Assembly (NCBI GenBank): GCA_029260495.1
Contig: JAJDDD010000017.1
Coordinates: 1-64,000, forward strand
DNA length: 64,000 nt
DNA from: Phycisphaerales bacterium
Lineage (GTDB): Bacteria; Planctomycetota; Phycisphaerae; Phycisphaerales; UBA1924
Direction: 5' to 3'
Below the pieces are notes generated by a model. That model was not told the DNA's origin. It made no database searches and worked only from the letters and a program-made list of their open reading frames with translations. The first letter of the stretch is position 1. Every line of letters begins with the position of its first letter. Made by a program: the position numbers and the translations under genes. Positions 45,609 to 54,540 of the stretch are shown here, piece after piece.

Positions 45609-46940
45609 ATGACCTTCCTTCTTGAAACCATGCGCCTCGGCTTGACAAACCTCAGGCTCCACATGCTCCGCTCGACGCTCACAGCGCTCGGCATCATTCT
45701 CGGTGTCGCTGCGGTCATCGCGATGGTTGCGATCGGCGAAGGCTCCAAACGCGAAGCCCTCGAACAGCTCGAACGCCTGGGCGCCACCAACATCATCGTT
45801 CGCTCCATCAAGCCCCCGGAGGAATCACAAGTCCAGGGCGGGCAGAGCACAGGGTGGGTCAGCAAGTACGGCATCACACGCGAAGATTACGCTGCGATCG
45901 AAACAAACTTCCCCGGCGCAGAAGCTCTCGTCGCGATCAAAAGTGTCGGCGGGGAAATTCTTCGCAATGACCTGCGCATCACAAGCCAGGCGTTCGGCGT
46001 GTCGCCCGACCTCCCCGCGGTCGCCAAGCTCATGGTCGCGCGAGGACGCTATATCACGCAAAACGATATGGACGAGAGCGCGCTCGTCGCCGTCATCGGT
46101 CATGAAGTCGCCCGCGCTCTTTTTCCCTTTGATGATCCGCTTGGAGCGACGATGCGCATTGATGACAAGGTGGTGCGCATTGTCGGCGTGTTGCGCCCGG
46201 TCGGTTTGGCTGGCGGCGCCGGGGGGCTTCTCATCGGGCGCGACCTCAACTTTGACACACACATTCCCATAACCACTGCGCGCAGTGTGTTCGGCGACAC
46301 CGTCTTTCGCAGGGAATCCGGCACATTCAGCGCTTCGGAAGTGCAGATACAGGAGGTTTATCTCACCAGCACCCGCCGCGAGTATGTGCTGGCCGACGCT
46401 GACCGCCTGAAACTTCTCATGAACTCCAAACACGGATCCAAGCGCGATATCGAATATGTCATTCCCTATGAGCTCCTCGAAAGCGCTCGCAAGAGCGCCT
46501 TGACATGGAACATCGTGCTCGGATTTATCGCGAGCATCTCGCTTATTGTCGGCGGCATCGGCATCATGAACATCATGCTCGCCTCCGTCACCGAGCGCAC
46601 ACGCGAGATCGGCATCCGCCGCGCCCTGGGCGCAACGCGCAAACACATTATCTGGCAGTTCCTTGTCGAAACCAGCGTGCTCTCCATGATCGGCGGGTTC
46701 ATCGGGATCGGGATCGGCGTAGGCGGAAGCATGCTCGCCGAGTTTGTTGTCCCGCTCATGCACCAGGCGCCATTCATCGGCAGGTTCCTCTCCCCGGACA
46801 CACAGCTGCCCACGCAGGTCACGCCCTGGTCCATCGCCGTGAGCTTCGCGGTCGCGACGATTACAGGTCTGGTCTTCGGGCTCTACCCCGCGATGGTCGC
46901 CGCCCGGCAGGATCCGATTGTCGCGCTGCGCCACGATTGA
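45609..46940 (+). CDS. ABC transporter permease (MacB/FtsX type)
   Basis: This is a 443-residue permease with MacB-type architecture. The first membrane helix (STLTALGIILGVAAVIAMVAIGEG) is followed by a large periplasmic domain (MacB_PCD, about 50-280), and FtsX-type helices lie at about 300-440 (GIGIMNIMLASVTERTREIGIRRALGATRKH, then VLSMIGGFIGIGIGVGG). ATG 45609 begins right at the family N-terminus. No ATPase or membrane fusion gene is adjacent, so the partner ATPase must be elsewhere. It could export peptides, antibiotics or lipoproteins. The AcpS gene follows 53 bases later. Confidence 0.9.
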   Translation: MTFLLETMRLGLTNLRLHMLRSTLTALGIILGVAAVIAMVAIGEGSKREALEQLERLGATNIIVRSIKPPEESQVQGGQSTGWVSKYGITREDYAAIETNFPGAEALVAIKSVGGEILRNDLRITSQAFGVSPDLPAVAKLMVARGRYITQNDMDESALVAVIGHEVARALFPFDDPLGATMRIDDKVVRIVGVLRPVGLAGGAGGLLIGRDLNFDTHIPITTARSVFGDTVFRRESGTFSASEVQIQEVYLTSTRREYVLADADRLKLLMNSKHGSKRDIEYVIPYELLESARKSALTWNIVLGFIASISLIVGGIGIMNIMLASVTERTREIGIRRALGATRKHIIWQFLVETSVLSMIGGFIGIGIGVGGSMLAEFVVPLMHQAPFIGRFLSPDTQLPTQVTPWSIAVSFAVATITGLVFGLYPAMVAARQDPIVALRHD

Positions 46941-46993
46941 AGCGAAACAGAGCGTCGCCGCCCTCATATCCTCATGACAAGTATCATCATGGC

Positions 46994-47404
46994 GTGTCAA
47001 TCGTAGGTCTTGGCGTCGATATCACGCCCGTTTCGCGCATCCGCGAGATGGTCGAGCACCATGGGGATCGCTTTCTTGAGCGATGCTTCACCCCTGGCGA
47101 ACGCGCGTATTGTGACACACAGGCTCGCCGGCGCTTTGAATGCCTCGCTGCCCGTTTCGCTGCCAAGGAAGCTGCCCTCAAGGCGCTGGGCACAGGGTGG
47201 CGGTCCGGCATCGCATGGACAGATGTTGAAGTCGTCCACCAGCCCTCCGGCGCGCCTTCGCTCAACGTCACCGGTGAAGCTGGCGCCATCGCACAGACGC
47301 GCAGCATGACCGCCTGGATGGTTTCCATCAGCCACACCGCTGAATACGCTGTGGCAAGTGTTCTTGCGCTGCGTGAAGAGCCGCCGTCAGCAAGCGACAC
47401 ATGA
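46994..47404 (+). CDS. acpS: Holo-[acyl-carrier-protein] synthase
   Basis: AcpS transfers the phosphopantetheine arm from CoA to acyl carrier protein. The 136-residue product has the metal-binding aspartate D9 in VGLGVDITPV and the conserved RFAAKEAALKALGTG with E59 and K63, and its length fits the family (about 125 residues). The start is GTG at 46994, directly before SIVGLGVDI; the ATG at 46989 is in another frame. The stop is three bases from the convergent RND gene. It is a single-gene unit, as is common for acpS. Confidence 0.93.
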   Translation: MSIVGLGVDITPVSRIREMVEHHGDRFLERCFTPGERAYCDTQARRRFECLAARFAAKEAALKALGTGWRSGIAWTDVEVVHQPSGAPSLNVTGEAGAIAQTRSMTAWMVSISHTAEYAVASVLALREEPPSASDT

Positions 47405-47407
47405 TCG

Positions 47408-50400
47408 CTACCCCACCGGCTGAAGCGCAGGCTCGATCGCGGGCGCTTCTGCTTCACCTTCAAACTCTGCTTCGTGCTCGAGTGTTGCGCCTTCTTTCCG
47501 CACGTCGCCGGCTTTGGCAAAGGCTGCGGTCAGTCCCCGCCGCATATCGAGCACAAGACTGAACGTCAGCGGCACGAGCACGAGTGTAAAGATTGTCGAA
47601 ACCAGCAGCCCGCCAATCACCACCGACCCAAGCCCGCGATACAGCTCAGAGCCCGCGCCGGGAAAGAGCGCCAAAGGCGCCATCCCGCCGACACTGGTCA
47701 GCGTTCCCATGAAGATCGGGCGAAATCGCGTGCGCACACTCTGTGTGATCGCATCAATCGGCGCCAAACGCTCGGAGCGGGCGCCATCTCCAAACTCCAT
47801 GCCCCGCATGAAGTTCAACGACTGATGCACAATCAAAATCGCGTTGTTCACCACAACGCCAATAAGTATGACAAACCCGAGCATTGTCAGCACATCAAGC
47901 TGCTGCGGCGCGATGACAGGGTTGGCGAGTGTTATTTCGTGGACAATCTTGAGCCCCGCGAATCCGCCGACAATCGCAAGCGGAACCGTAAACATAATCA
48001 CCAGCGGATACAGGAAACTCTCAAACAGCGCCGCCATCAATAAATAGGTCACGACGAGCGCCCAGATCAGTCGCGCGCCTGCAAGTTGCGGCGCGATCGA
48101 CACCGCCAGAATCATCGCTGCGAGGGTTCCCCCGAGGAAGAGCGCGCCAGCGGCGCCATAGGCGATCCGAGCGCTGCTTCGGCGAAAAGCGCGCATCGCA
48201 ATGAAGACCGACAGCAGGGCGGTGATCAGAAAAAATACACCCGCTGCTCCCTTGCCCACGGTTTGCCACCCGCTGGTTTTCTCCGCAGACGTCGCGGCGC
48301 CAACAAGCGAACGCTTCACCTCATCAAGCTTCGCCGCCGTCCCCTCTAGGCGCACGCGCATGGTGTGATCAATCAGCCCCGCTTGCTCCACCGGCGCAAT
48401 GATCTCCTCCTGCACCTCGCGCATCACATCTTCAAGTGCGCTCCCTTTCGGAGGTGTGATGCGCAACGTCACGCTCGGCAACTCTTCGATTCTCTGAATC
48501 TGCTGTGGCGCCAGCGCAGGCTCGATCGAAACCACCGAATCAAGCGGCACAACTCGCCCCGCCGGCGTATAGATCGGCACCGACGCCAACTGCTCCTTGT
48601 AAAGCAGCCTTCCGCCCTTCGGAATCAACACAAGATCAATCGTGTCGTCATTCAGACTAAAATCACCAACAAAGGCCCCATCGAAGAGCGCGCGCATAGA
48701 CTCGCCAACATCGCGCGTGCGCAGTCCCAACTCGCGCCCGAGATTGGTCAGGCGCAGTTGCCATTCCTGGCGATCAAGATTGAAGTTGGAAGGATCCGGC
48801 CGCACATCCTCATGCCCATACCGAGCGCTGGCGAGGCTGTTCATGCGGTCAGCCGCCGCGCGAACCCTGTCGAGTCGCGGGCCAGATATTTCAAGATCAA
48901 TCGTGTTCCCGCCGCCCGCGCCGCGCCCGAAGAGCGACGACTGCCTCGCCCCGCCAAACGCATCCGGAATGTCATTCATCGCGTTGGTCAGAAGCTGGCC
49001 CACAGGCAAAACAACTTGCTCAATCTGACTCCGCGCCCCGATGAACATCCCCCCGCCAAAGGAGCCAATGAAGTAGTTCTTGATCGGCACAGGATCGAAT
49101 GGCGCACCATTGCGCTGCGGGATCGGCGCGAGCCTGGCGGCCGCCTGCGCATCATTGACATCCGTTTGGATGTAGGGCTTCAAGTCATTTTCAATCCGGT
49201 TGGCAATCTCCAGCCGTTGATCCACCGAATATCCCGGCGGAATCAGAAGTCCCCCAAAGACAAGGTTGCGATTGCCCGCAGGGAGGTAATCGAGGGGCGG
49301 CATAAGCATCTTCGCGCCGAGTAGTGAAAGCGCCATCATTCCGACAATCACCGCCGGACGCAGCGTCCACCCGCGCCAACCCGTCATCAGCCAGCGCACA
49401 CCCAGCGCAGCGCTCTCAACCAGCCGGCTGAACATCGGCGCGACGCCAAACAACTTATCCCACGCCCGACGAATCGGCCCATCATCCTCAGGCGAATGAT
49501 GCGAAAGCCAGCGCGAGCACGCCGCAGGAATCACAGTGATCGAAACAATGAGCGAAAGCGCAACCGCGGCGATAATCGCAATAGATATATCGGAAAAGAG
49601 CTGACCCGCTTCCTCTTGAATCGTGAGCACAGGAACAAAAACCGCAACTGTCGTCAGTGTCGAAGCAAGAATCGCGCCCCAGACCTCCCGCCCACCTCGA
49701 TACGCCGCCTGCTTGGGGGAATCACCCGATTGAAGCCTGCGGTAAATGTTCTCAAGCACAACAATCGCGTTGTCCACCACCATCCCCACCGCGAACGCAA
49801 GCCCAGCAAGCGAAATAACATTCAGCGTGCGATGCAGCGCCAACATAATCAAAAACGAACCGATCACCGAAATCGGAATCGCCAGCGCCACAACACCCGT
49901 CGAAACAAACGATCGCAGGAACAAGAGCAACACCGCCATCGCGATCAACCCGCCAACCCACAGATTCTGCTTGACCAGATTAATCGCAGAATCAATGTAA
50001 ACCGTCTCGTCATACACCTGCCGCATGCGCAGGTCCGGCCCAACCTCGGGATGAATATTTGGAAGTATGTCAGCCCGAATATCATCCAGGCGTGCCCGAA
50101 ACTCCGCCATCAGGTTCAGCACGTTGGCGTTTGACTGCCGAATGCAGTTCATCGCGACCGCAGCGTTCCCGTTCCCGCGCACAAACCCGCGAATCTTCTG
50201 GTGCCCAATATCAACATCGGCCACGTCGCGCACAAAAATCGGGGCGCCGTTCACATACTTGATAATCGTGTCCAGCACGTCGTTGGCTTTTTCAAACCGA
50301 CCAATCACACGGATCGAGTAGTCGCGCTTCCCCTCAGCGATCTCCCCTGCAGAAATATTGTTGTTCTCCGCCCGCAGCGCATCGAGCAAATCCGTATACG

Positions 50401-51019
50401 TCACCTGATACTGAACCAATGCTCCGGGATCGACCAGCACCCGCACCTCGCGCTCGCGCCCGCCGTAAATGTTGATCTCCGCCACACCGTCAATGCGTTC
50501 AAGATAAGGCTTCACCTCTTTCTCAAGCGCATCAAAGATCGTTGTGATGTCAAAATCCGGATGCAGGTGAAGCCGATCAGGCTCCACCTCGATAATGATC
50601 CACGCGATCGCATTCTCACTCGCGCCGTCTGCCGCCTTAATCGTCGGCTCGTCCGCATCGTCAGGATAATCAGGCACCTGGCGCAGCGCGTCGGAAACCT
50701 CCTGCAACGCGCGATTAATATCTGAGCCAATATTAAACTCAAGCGTTATCTGCGACTGCCCCTGGCTCGACACCGAGCGCATCGATCGCAGATTCGCAAC
50801 GTTCTTGAGTTGCTCCTCCTGCTCCTTGGTGATTTCATCAACAATCTCTTCGGGGTTGCGTCCGGTCCAGTTCGTCTGCACCGTCACTATCGGGCGATCA
50901 ACATTTGGCACAAGCTGCACCGGGATCTGCGTTACGCCGATCAACCCGAACATCACAAGCAAGATCACACCCACCGCCACTGCGACAGGCTTCTGAATGA
51001 CGAACCGAACAATATCCAT
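47408..51019 (-). CDS. RND efflux transporter (HAE1 type) with two extra membrane helices
   Basis: This is a 1203-residue proton-driven exporter of the AcrB/MexB class. The N-terminal helix (VAVAVGVILLVMFGLIGV), IPVQLVPNVDRPIVTVQTNWTGRNPEE and the following porter region are typical, and the central helices include the expected charged sites (VGMVVDNAIVVLEN). It is about 170 residues longer than usual. After the second periplasmic loop (ending near SAEKTSGWQT) and before the standard helix (LIWALVVTYLLMAALFESF), two additional hydrophobic helices occur (AAGVFFLITALLSVFIAM and IAYGAAGALFLGGTLAAMILAVS). The start overlaps the adaptor stop by one base (TGATG). Confidence 0.92.
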   Translation of the reverse strand: MDIVRFVIQKPVAVAVGVILLVMFGLIGVTQIPVQLVPNVDRPIVTVQTNWTGRNPEEIVDEITKEQEEQLKNVANLRSMRSVSSQGQSQITLEFNIGSDINRALQEVSDALRQVPDYPDDADEPTIKAADGASENAIAWIIIEVEPDRLHLHPDFDITTIFDALEKEVKPYLERIDGVAEINIYGGREREVRVLVDPGALVQYQVTYTDLLDALRAENNNISAGEIAEGKRDYSIRVIGRFEKANDVLDTIIKYVNGAPIFVRDVADVDIGHQKIRGFVRGNGNAAVAMNCIRQSNANVLNLMAEFRARLDDIRADILPNIHPEVGPDLRMRQVYDETVYIDSAINLVKQNLWVGGLIAMAVLLLFLRSFVSTGVVALAIPISVIGSFLIMLALHRTLNVISLAGLAFAVGMVVDNAIVVLENIYRRLQSGDSPKQAAYRGGREVWGAILASTLTTVAVFVPVLTIQEEAGQLFSDISIAIIAAVALSLIVSITVIPAACSRWLSHHSPEDDGPIRRAWDKLFGVAPMFSRLVESAALGVRWLMTGWRGWTLRPAVIVGMMALSLLGAKMLMPPLDYLPAGNRNLVFGGLLIPPGYSVDQRLEIANRIENDLKPYIQTDVNDAQAAARLAPIPQRNGAPFDPVPIKNYFIGSFGGGMFIGARSQIEQVVLPVGQLLTNAMNDIPDAFGGARQSSLFGRGAGGGNTIDLEISGPRLDRVRAAADRMNSLASARYGHEDVRPDPSNFNLDRQEWQLRLTNLGRELGLRTRDVGESMRALFDGAFVGDFSLNDDTIDLVLIPKGGRLLYKEQLASVPIYTPAGRVVPLDSVVSIEPALAPQQIQRIEELPSVTLRITPPKGSALEDVMREVQEEIIAPVEQAGLIDHTMRVRLEGTAAKLDEVKRSLVGAATSAEKTSGWQTVGKGAAGVFFLITALLSVFIAMRAFRRSSARIAYGAAGALFLGGTLAAMILAVSIAPQLAGARLIWALVVTYLLMAALFESFLYPLVIMFTVPLAIVGGFAGLKIVHEITLANPVIAPQQLDVLTMLGFVILIGVVVNNAILIVHQSLNFMRGMEFGDGARSERLAPIDAITQSVRTRFRPIFMGTLTSVGGMAPLALFPGAGSELYRGLGSVVIGGLLVSTIFTLVLVPLTFSLVLDMRRGLTAAFAKAGDVRKEGATLEHEAEFEGEAEAPAIEPALQPVG

Positions 51020-52236
51020 CAGCCGGCCGATCCTTGTTCTGATTCGCCCGTCTCCGCCCGCGGCGGAATCATTTCCGCACCGCCATTCCCCCCGTTCTTC
51101 TTAGGCGCGCCGGGCACAATTTTAATTGGCTGCGTGGGATACAGCCGTTCATTGCCTTCTACGATCAGCAACATCCCGGGTTTCACACGCTCTGAACGAA
51201 TAACAACCCGATCCCCCCCAACCGCGTACTGCGGCTCAATCCGCGCCGCCATCGCCATTCCGCCCATATCAAAGTACACATACGCCCCCGCGTCGTCGCG
51301 CAAAATCGAATCCTTATGAATCGTCAGCATTTCTTCACGGCCGCCCGTCGGGATCAGCCCGCTCAGGCTCATGCCCGGCGAAAGCTTCCTGTCCGTATTG
51401 TCCAGACTGATGCGCACCGGAATCATCCGGCTCACCGGATCCGCATCAGGCACAATCCCCGCGATCGGAGCCTCGATCAACTCCCCCGTCGCCGTGATCT
51501 TCAACTGCACCGTCACATCAGGCCCGCCAAGTAGCGCCGCAAACCGATCAGGCGTCGCCAGCCAGGCGTCAATCTCATCCAGCGAAACAATCTCAACCAC
51601 CGCTTCCCCGTCAGCAACCCACTGCCCCACCTCCGTGCGCTTGTCCACAACAGCCCCCGCGAAAGGGGCTCGAATCAACATATTGTCCTTACGCTCCGCC
51701 ATCCGTTCGATACTGAGTGATGCAACATCGCGCTCAGCCTCCGCCTGATCCAGCCTCGCTTTCGTTTCATCCAAAAGCGACACCGCGTCATCAAACTCCG
51801 ATTGCGTCGCAGAGCCGCGCTCAAGAAGCTGCTTCAGCCGCCCCAAATCGCGAGTCGCAATCTCCACCTGCACCTTCCGCTCCCGCGCCACCCCCTCACG
51901 CCGACGCAGCTCAGCCGCCGCTTCACGCAAGTCAATATCAAGCAGCGTCGAATCAAGACGCGCGATCGACTGATTCGCCTCAATCACATCACCCCGCTCG
52001 ACAATCAACTCCACAACACGCCCCGACTCCTCCGACGCCACAAGCGATCGCCGACGCGCACGCAACTCACCCGTCACGCTGCGCATCGCGCCAATCTTCT
52101 CCAGCCGCGCAGCGTCCACCACCACCCGCGCCGCCGGCGGCCCCGAAGATTCACCCGCCTGCGCAAGCAATACAGATGAACCGACCATGGCGCCAACAAT
52201 CGACGCAAGCGCTCCAACCAACAAGACTCTTTTCAC
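51019..52236 (-). CDS. Periplasmic adaptor (membrane fusion) subunit of the RND pump
   Basis: This is a 405-residue adaptor that should link the RND pump to an outer-membrane channel. A signal/anchor segment lies at 1-25 (VLLVGALASIVGAMVGSSVLLAQAG). It is followed by the lipoyl-like half ESGRVVELIVERGDVIEANQSIARLD, a helical hairpin (about 80-160, DLRE...SIERMAERKD), then IRAPFAGAVVDKRTEVGQWVADGEAVVEIVSLDEI and the beta-barrel part. GTG 52236 was chosen because it gives a short signal peptide; the upstream extension to 52374 looks unlike family members. No outer-membrane factor gene is in the window, so one must come from elsewhere. Confidence 0.9.
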   Translation of the reverse strand: MKRVLLVGALASIVGAMVGSSVLLAQAGESSGPPAARVVVDAARLEKIGAMRSVTGELRARRRSLVASEESGRVVELIVERGDVIEANQSIARLDSTLLDIDLREAAAELRRREGVARERKVQVEIATRDLGRLKQLLERGSATQSEFDDAVSLLDETKARLDQAEAERDVASLSIERMAERKDNMLIRAPFAGAVVDKRTEVGQWVADGEAVVEIVSLDEIDAWLATPDRFAALLGGPDVTVQLKITATGELIEAPIAGIVPDADPVSRMIPVRISLDNTDRKLSPGMSLSGLIPTGGREEMLTIHKDSILRDDAGAYVYFDMGGMAMAARIEPQYAVGGDRVVIRSERVKPGMLLIVEGNERLYPTQPIKIVPGAPKKNGGNGGAEMIPPRAETGESEQGSAG

Positions 52237-52550
52237 AGGTGCAACTCTTTTTGTAAGAAGGCCGGCGCCCGAGGGCCGGTGAACATGAGACTTCCAGACG
52301 GACGCGCCAATCCGTTCCGGCCAGCAGAGGACATAGTGGAACGCACGATCCAGTTTCCAGCAAGCGCAGGTCAAAGCCTAGGCGCTCACGCCAACGCCTG
52401 CCTCCTGCCTCCTGCCTCCTGTCACCCGTGCCCGATAACCCCCTTGCCACCCTTTTAAGAGCCACCCACGGATATGCCTCCGCCCCGCATGGCGCCTTTT
52501 CGTCTCTTCAAAGGCCATATCCGCGCCGGCGCCCCCCCGAGCTCACTGCG
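52237..52550. other. Intergenic region upstream of the RND operon
   Basis: This stretch of 314 bases has no credible gene. A short tandem repeat, CCTCCTG x3, occupies 52401-52421, with a partial fourth unit on its left. Promoter elements for the RND operon on the minus strand should lie here, but I see no convincing -35/-10 pair. Confidence 0.5.
52401..52421. repeat. Short tandem repeat (7-base unit CCTCCTG x3)
   Basis: Three perfect copies of CCTCCTG, with a partial CCTG before them. It lies in the intergenic region upstream of the efflux operon. Confidence 0.85.
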
Positions 52551-53262
52551 TCAACCGGGCCGAACACCGCGACGCCGCCGGGCGATGAAAGGCGCGCTGG
52601 CTGTGAGAAGAACAGCGGCGCTTCCAGGGGCGGGGATGACTGTGATGGGAGCGTCGATCTCTGACTCGTAGGCCCAGCGTGTGGCGTAAAGATCATGACC
52701 GCCATTGGGAAGCTGAAAGAGCTCAAAGCCAATCCAGCCGTAATGCCAGTTGGTGGCCTCAAGCCCGTCGAATGCGCCGGCGAATCGCACGCCGATGAAA
52801 CTCTCGCCGAGCGGAGCGATGGCGCCAGTTGAGATGAGCGAGCCGCCTCCAGTGAAGGTGCTGCTGAAGACTCCCCCCCCCCCCAGTTGGAATGACGCCG
52901 CCGGGACCGATCAATTCCCTAGGGTCTGATGGAATAACAAGGCCATTTGAAGAGTTCAGATTGCCGCCAAAGCCAGATCCTATACCGCCATTCACTGTTA
53001 AAATGTTGTTGAACACGTCGAAGGTTTCGGTAACGAAGAAATCAAAGGTGCCAATAATTTCAAATCCGTTTGATCTTCCGGGCTGGTCCGTCGAGGGGCG
53101 CGTGATGTCGAGCAGCCCTAACTCTTCCCAATCCGCATGACCCGGCTCGCCCGGCGGCGGGTTGGTGAAAATGAACGGGTCAGCAAGTGCGACGGCGCTG
53201 TAAAAAAAGAGCGCCATCCCACCAGCGAATAAACGCACTATCAATGTATTGAAACCTCTCAT
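52551..53262 (-). pseudogene. PEP-CTERM-like secreted protein, frameshifted in a poly-G tract
   Basis: This second copy of the neighbouring gene (53285-54010) starts at ATG 53262 with a signal peptide (RLFAGGMALFFYSAVALAD). It follows the intact copy closely up to VIPTGGGG, where a run of 12 G (coding strand) shifts the frame. Downstream, the correct frame resumes in another phase (VFSSTFTGGGS, APLGESFIGVRFAGA, FELFQLPNGGHDLYATRWAYES), ending with VIPAPGSAAVLLTAS and RRRRG, a PEP-CTERM-like tail. With 11 or 14 G the frame is open over its full length. It is therefore either a phase-variable gene caught in the off state, a pseudogene, or a sequencing error in the homopolymer. Confidence 0.75.
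52873..52884. repeat. Poly-C/poly-G homopolymer (12 bases) inside a coding region
   Basis: Twelve C on the plus strand (G on the coding strand) interrupt the PEP-CTERM-like gene. The intact paralogue has G8 followed by TGG at the same place (53625-53632), preceded by an A that breaks the run. Long G runs are prone to slippage, so length changes would switch the frame. Confidence 0.9.
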
Positions 53263-53284
53263 TGATTCACTCAGCCTCTCTGTC

Positions 53285-54010
53285 TCATGGTCCTGTGCAG
53301 CTCGGCGCCGCGCTTCTTCTCCGCCGGCGCGCGATGAAAGACGCGCTTGCAGCGAGAAAAACAACAGCTGTTCCGGGGGTGGGGATGACGGCGATAGCGG
53401 TGTCGAGCTCAGTTTCATACGCCCAGCGTGTGGCGTAAAGATCGTGGCCACCATTGGGAAGTTGGAAGAGCTCGAAACCAATCCAGCCATATTTCCAGTT
53501 GGTTATCTCGATCCCGTCGTGCGCGCCGGCGAAGCGCACTGCGATGAAACTCTCGCCGAGCGGTGCGAATCTTTCGGCTTTGATGAGGGCGCCACCTCCG
53601 GTGAAGGTGTCAAAGAACACACCACCCCCCCCTCCCGTTGGTATAACGCCGCCGGGTCCGATGATGTCGCCGGGTTCGGACGGGATCAGTACGTTCCCTG
53701 AATTCATCCGACCACCAAAGCCGGTGTCGAGGACGCCATTTACGGTCAAGGTGTTGTTGAATACGTCGAACTCCTCGCGAATGAAGAGTTCAAAAGTTCC
53801 GATTATTTCAAATCCATTCGACAGCCCCGGTTGATCCGTTGATGGGCGCGTGATGTCAAGAAGCTCAAGGGCTTCCCAATCCGCATGACCAGGCTCGCCC
53901 GGCGGCGGGTTGGTGAACAAAATTGGTTCAGCATGTGCGACAGCGCCTAACAGGGGCATCGCCATTGCTCCTGCCAGCAAGCGATATATCAAGTGGGCGT
54001 CTTTCATCAT
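53285..54010 (-). CDS. PEP-CTERM-like secreted protein (intact paralogue)
   Basis: This is a 241-residue protein with a signal peptide (LIYRLLAGAMAMPLLGAVAHAE). The mature part has a beta-rich body with GFEIIGTFELFIREEFDVFNNTLTV and FELFQLPNGGHDLYATRWAYETEL, like lectin- or Ig-type sheets. The end is VIPTPGTAVVFLAASASFIARRRRR, a PEP-CTERM-like sorting tail (Pro, hydrophobic stretch, Arg cluster). Proteins with this tail are cut and anchored or exported by exosortase systems; none is seen in this window. The tandem paralogue follows 22 bases downstream. Confidence 0.75.
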   Translation of the reverse strand: MMKDAHLIYRLLAGAMAMPLLGAVAHAEPILFTNPPPGEPGHADWEALELLDITRPSTDQPGLSNGFEIIGTFELFIREEFDVFNNTLTVNGVLDTGFGGRMNSGNVLIPSEPGDIIGPGGVIPTGGGGGVFFDTFTGGGALIKAERFAPLGESFIAVRFAGAHDGIEITNWKYGWIGFELFQLPNGGHDLYATRWAYETELDTAIAVIPTPGTAVVFLAASASFIARRRRRSAAPSCTGP

Positions 54011-54540
54011 CTCACTCCGTCTCTATGCGTCATGGCGTGCAGTTCAATGCTGCGCTTCTTCCTCGCCTGCCCACCATGAAGAGGCAACCGCCTCCACTCG
54101 GCGAATCTCCGAGCACTTCGTTGAAGTGATGCGCGGCTTGTGCATCGCCGCGTGACTCCAGCGACAATCCTAACCATCACTCTGTGGACATCGCAAGAAA
54201 AAAACACAAACTTCGCAAGAGAAGAATGCCCTTCGAACCAAAACCGCTCTCGCCCCGCGACGCCGGCTCCCGTCGCCAGCGGTTGCCTGCCTGATGACTG
54301 GTTTGCCGTCGACCATCCCAAACCCCGCCTCACGCTCCAATAATTTAGATCATTGGGGTGAAATACGGGGGGTAATTGGCCTTGTCAAAATGGGCAGGCA
54401 TGGTAAGCTTTATCCGGACGCACCTGATTTGCAGGTCGATGGAACGGCTCAGAATCGGGTTCGTAGTGGTTTGCAGGACGCGCAAACGGGTTGGAGAACC
54501 CGTGTGCAGCGAATGGCGCTCCGGCGCAAGGAGAGATGAG
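54011..54540. other. Intergenic region with a possible promoter and folded leader
   Basis: Of these 530 bases, the left 350 show nothing beyond a probable promoter area for the minus-strand gene at 54010. On the right, TTGTCA (54382-54387) and TAAGCT (54404-54409) are spaced by 16 bases and could drive the plus-strand gene at 54541. The resulting leader would contain ACCTG/CAGGT near 54422-54437 and ACGGGTT/AACCCGT with a GGAG loop at 54486-54503. Confidence 0.45.
54528..54535 (+). promoter_or_regulatory. Ribosome binding site of the 54541 gene
   Basis: AAGGAGAG lies five bases before ATG 54541 and fixes that start over the upstream in-frame codon at 54376. Confidence 0.75.

Noticed and set aside
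45825-47000. Long minus-strand frame (391 codons)
   Set aside because: Antisense to the MacB-type permease and part of acpS; no recognisable domain.
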